DNA from: Sandaracinaceae bacterium
GTDB lineage: Bacteria > Myxococcota_A > Polyangia > Polyangiales > Houyiibacteriaceae
Assembly (NCBI GenBank): GCA_020633075.1
Contig: JACKEI010000002.1
Location: 992,001 to 1,056,000, forward strand
Direction: 5' to 3'
Length of the DNA stretch: 64,000 nucleotides
The notes under the pieces are model-generated. The model was not told the origin of the DNA. It worked only from the letters and a program-made list of their open reading frames with translations, and did no database searches. This document shows, piece after piece, positions 61,776 to 64,000 of the stretch; position 1 is the first letter of the stretch; every line of letters begins with the position of its first letter. Both the position numbers and the translations under genes were made by a program.

Positions 61776-63020
61776 ATGACCAAGCGTGGCGACAGCAAGC
61801 TGAGTACTTCGCGCGTGCTGCGTCTGGGCAGCATGGCGCGCGCCGGCCTGGGCACCGCCAGCGCCATGCTGCGCGGCTCGGCCGGCGGCCTGGAAGACGC
61901 GGTGGAGCGCCTGGGCGAGCTGCGCGGGCTGGGGACCAAGGTGGGGCAGATGGCCGGCTTGGTGGAGGCCAACCTGCCGGAGGAGCTGCGCGACAAGGTG
62001 GGCCCGGCGCTGGCCAAGCTGCGCGACCAGACCGCCACCTCCCCGTGGGAGTCCGTGCAGGCGTTGCTGGAGCAGGAGCTGGGCGCGCCGGTTCTCGAGT
62101 GCTTCGACACCTTTGAGCCCGCGCCCTTCGCGAGCGCCTCGCTCGGCCAGGTGCACCGCGCCACGTGGCAGGGCCAAGAGCTGGCCGTGAAGGTGCAGCA
62201 CCCGGGCATCCAGGAGGCGTTTCGCGGGGACCTCCAGAACATCACCGGGCTCGCCTCGGTGGCCACCACCTTCGTCATGCCGGCCGACGCCGGGCGCGAG
62301 TTCCTGGACTCCATCCGCGGCGGCTTCCTGGCCGAGCTGGACTACCGCAGAGAGGCCGCCAACGTCGCCCTCTTCGAGGCGCTCACCAAGGACGACCCGG
62401 ACCTGTTCGTGCCGGGCGTGGTCGCGGAGCGCTCGGCCGACCGCGTGCTGACCACCCTCTTCGCGCGCGGCGCATCCGTGGACAGCGCCGCCGCCTTTGC
62501 CGAACACGAGCGTGCGCGGCTGAGCGCGGCGGTGAGGCGCTTCGTGCTCGGCACCATGCTCGAGCACGGCGTGCTCTACGCGGACGCGCACGCGGGCAAC
62601 TTCCTGTTCGAGGCCGGCGCGCCCCTGACCGTGCTGGACTTCGGCAGCGTGGTGCGCTTCGACGCCGGCAAGCACGAGGACTTCCGCGTGATGGGTCGCG
62701 CCGCGCTGGGCGAGGACTACGCGGCGTTCGAGCGCGCCGTGGCCCACGTGGTGGGCTTCGACCACCCGCGCGCGCTGCCCGCCGTGACCAAGGTGCAGTG
62801 GGAGGCCTTTGGCGCGCTGCTCAGGGGCGAGCGCATCGACCGCGCCCACGTGCGCCGCATCACCGAGAACATCGGCGACGTGAAGCGCGCCATCCTCAGC
62901 GCGCGCGTGCCCCTGCCGCCCTTCATGCCGTTCTGGATGCGCACGCTGCTGGCCAGCGTGGCGCTCCTTGCGGCGCTGGACGCGCCGGCCGTGGCACCGC
63001 TCAGGGTGCCCACGGCCTAG
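61776..63020 (+). CDS. ABC1/UbiB-family atypical kinase
   Basis: A 414-residue protein-kinase-like protein of the ABC1/ADCK/UbiB family. Diagnostic features are K-x-G-Q (GTKVGQMAG, about residue 55), the Ala-rich loop PFASASLGQVHRA, Lys in AVKVQHPG, the catalytic-type YADAHAGNFLFEAG and the DFG in TVLDFGSVV. UbiB-type proteins act in quinone biosynthesis or lipid handling. Two C-terminal hydrophobic stretches (FMPFWMRTLLASVALLAALDAPAV) could anchor it in the membrane. No ubiquinone gene is adjacent. It is divergent from the M50 gene by about 92 bp. Confidence 0.9.
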   Translation: MTKRGDSKLSTSRVLRLGSMARAGLGTASAMLRGSAGGLEDAVERLGELRGLGTKVGQMAGLVEANLPEELRDKVGPALAKLRDQTATSPWESVQALLEQELGAPVLECFDTFEPAPFASASLGQVHRATWQGQELAVKVQHPGIQEAFRGDLQNITGLASVATTFVMPADAGREFLDSIRGGFLAELDYRREAANVALFEALTKDDPDLFVPGVVAERSADRVLTTLFARGASVDSAAAFAEHERARLSAAVRRFVLGTMLEHGVLYADAHAGNFLFEAGAPLTVLDFGSVVRFDAGKHEDFRVMGRAALGEDYAAFERAVAHVVGFDHPRALPAVTKVQWEAFGALLRGERIDRAHVRRITENIGDVKRAILSARVPLPPFMPFWMRTLLASVALLAALDAPAVAPLRVPTA

Positions 63021-63193
63021 TTGCTCTCCGGACGCATGGGCGCTCGGGGAGTCGTGCTGAATTGGGAGTCACACATTCCGACTGGCGATGAACCGTCGCC
63101 GTCCACAGGGGACTCATCATCTTCGGCGTCGAGGAGAGCCGCCTGCAGGCCGTCGGCTCCTCGTCGGGTGACGCCGCGCGCCGGCCGTGCACT

Positions 63194-63664
63194 TTACCCA
63201 CCGTGTCTTAGTGCATTCGCGAACGCACTTCGCGCCTCCAAGAGCGAAGCCTCGGTCTCAGAGAGAGAGGTTCCGAGTACGAGTGAAACATCACTGATCG
63301 GAAACTGAGCAAGATCAACGCCAACCAATACGGCCCTCAGCCGGAACGGCACTTTTCGGAGCGCGACGAGCACCTTCTCCTCGTCAACATGGCCGACTTT
63401 GCGACCATCGAGAGTGGCCGAATTAGCGATGTTTGATACAGCGAGCTGCTCGCGTCGGCGGGTGGAAACGACCCGGACAGCCGTTCCGAAGAGGGCGACG
63501 CCGAGAGGGAGGCCAACGTGTTGACTCCGTAGTACTCGGATGAGGGCTTCCTCGATGACACCGTCTTGCTCGGGGCCGCTTACGCCGAGGAGCGACAGAC
63601 GTGCTCGCAACATGGGCGCCTCTGCCCTCACTTGGAGCCACCGCTCGCGTACCGAGGGTGTCAC
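63194..63664 (-). CDS. Sigma-70-like transcription factor
   Basis: A 156-residue protein whose C-terminal half (LVALRKVPFRLRAVLVGVDLAQFPISDVSLVLGTSLSETEASLLEARSAF) fits sigma-factor region 4, with helix-turn-helix at DVSLVLGTSLSETEASL. The first half resembles region 2 but is short and unusual, so this could be a divergent ECF-like sigma factor or an anti-sigma-associated relative. GTG 63664 follows an in-frame stop, with no ribosome site. Base composition is noticeably lower in G+C than the preceding genes, suggesting recent acquisition. Confidence 0.5.
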   Translation of the reverse strand: MTPSVRERWLQVRAEAPMLRARLSLLGVSGPEQDGVIEEALIRVLRSQHVGLPLGVALFGTAVRVVSTRRREQLAVSNIANSATLDGRKVGHVDEEKVLVALRKVPFRLRAVLVGVDLAQFPISDVSLVLGTSLSETEASLLEARSAFANALRHGG

Positions 63665-64000
63665 CGGGCAGTCCGCCCGCCACGGCTCGAAGAACTAAGC
63701 GGTCGCGACTGGCAGAGCGTGTCCATACTCGCCCCTTGTCGCCATGTGCATCGAACTGTTCCCGCAACGGACGGCATTCTCGTTGGAATCGGCCGTATGA
63801 CACTACTCGGATCGCAGTAGACGCGCGCGCGTTGTAGCTATCGACCAATTTCCTTGGTCTCCGAAGAGAGATATTCTCGACCGCAGTGCACTGTTTCTGG
63901 TTCGATCATTTGAATTGACACGGATGGCTATCCCTATCTAGGGTCCGCCTCTGAGGAACACGAAGGGAAGTGGTCGCACCCGCACGGGGGAATCGTGCTG
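63665..64000. other. AT-richer terminal gap, no supported gene
   Basis: The final 336 bp are clearly richer in A+T than the rest of the window. A TTGACA lies at 63915-63920, but TATCTA follows at 14 bp, too near for a standard promoter. GAAGGGAA near 63964 sits just before a possible GTG that would begin a gene running off the end; I cannot support it. Confidence 0.3.

Noticed and set aside
63915..63940. TTGACA followed by TATCTA as a promoter
   Set aside because: Spacer of 14 bp is too short for the usual 16-18 and no gene start follows that I can support.

Overview
High-GC (clearly well above 60%) bacterial chromosome segment with about 50 intact protein genes on both strands, several gene remnants and one complete insertion sequence. 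The style is that of Myxococcota, probably a Polyangiales/Sandaracinaceae-type myxobacterium. This is inferred from the many secreted lipoproteins, the DUF4215-type Cys-rich repeats, MYXO-CTERM-like tails ending in Cys-Gly-Cys plus a membrane helix plus Arg, a MopE-like fragment, and large repeat proteins. I saw no rRNA, tRNA or CRISPR.

The left half (about 1-35 kb) is accessory and partly decayed. It opens with a 1557-residue fusion protein (730-5403). In order it carries a HIT nucleotide-hydrolase domain, a PLD-type nuclease, an SF2 helicase and, further on, a LexA/S24-like self-cleaving protease module whose Ala-Gly bond and Ser lie at exactly the E. coli LexA spacing. A shorter relative, PLD nuclease plus SF2 helicase plus DUF3427-like tail, lies at 28707-31787. 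Between them are a zeta-type kinase with a small partner gene, a stand-alone cytochrome oxidase subunit II with an insertion in its CuA loop, an IS66 element with exact ends and an 8-bp target duplication that has split a host gene, gene fragments, and three very large secreted repeat proteins (PPC-like, RCC1-type, and FG-GAP/DUF4215-type). After the second helicase come a decayed ParE-type toxin and a PIN-domain gene translationally coupled to an unknown helical protein. Clustered nuclease-helicases, toxin-type genes, an IS and pseudogenes look like a defence or mobile island.

The right half (about 34.5-63 kb) is tidy and looks like stable chromosome. It holds P-domain and SH3 lipoproteins, an EEP-family phosphohydrolase, a ferritin-like protein, a DUF1801/N-formylglutamate amidohydrolase pair, a transglutaminase-like protein, a 1319-residue TPR-like protein, an alpha/beta hydrolase and an SDR oxidoreductase. 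A CsoR/CstR-type repressor with DUF2892 sits behind a palindrome-containing promoter. Next come a HAD phosphatase and a probable operon encoding a PhnD-like binding protein, a dihaem cytochrome c-rhodanese lipoprotein and a CHAD protein. The region closes with a CysQ-like phosphatase, an M50 protease and an ABC1/UbiB kinase. A lower-GC end carries a sigma-factor-like gene.

A window-wide pattern: many genes lack a Shine-Dalgarno sequence but have a TANNNT (-10-like) hexamer 6-9 nt before the start codon, which suggests frequent leaderless transcription.
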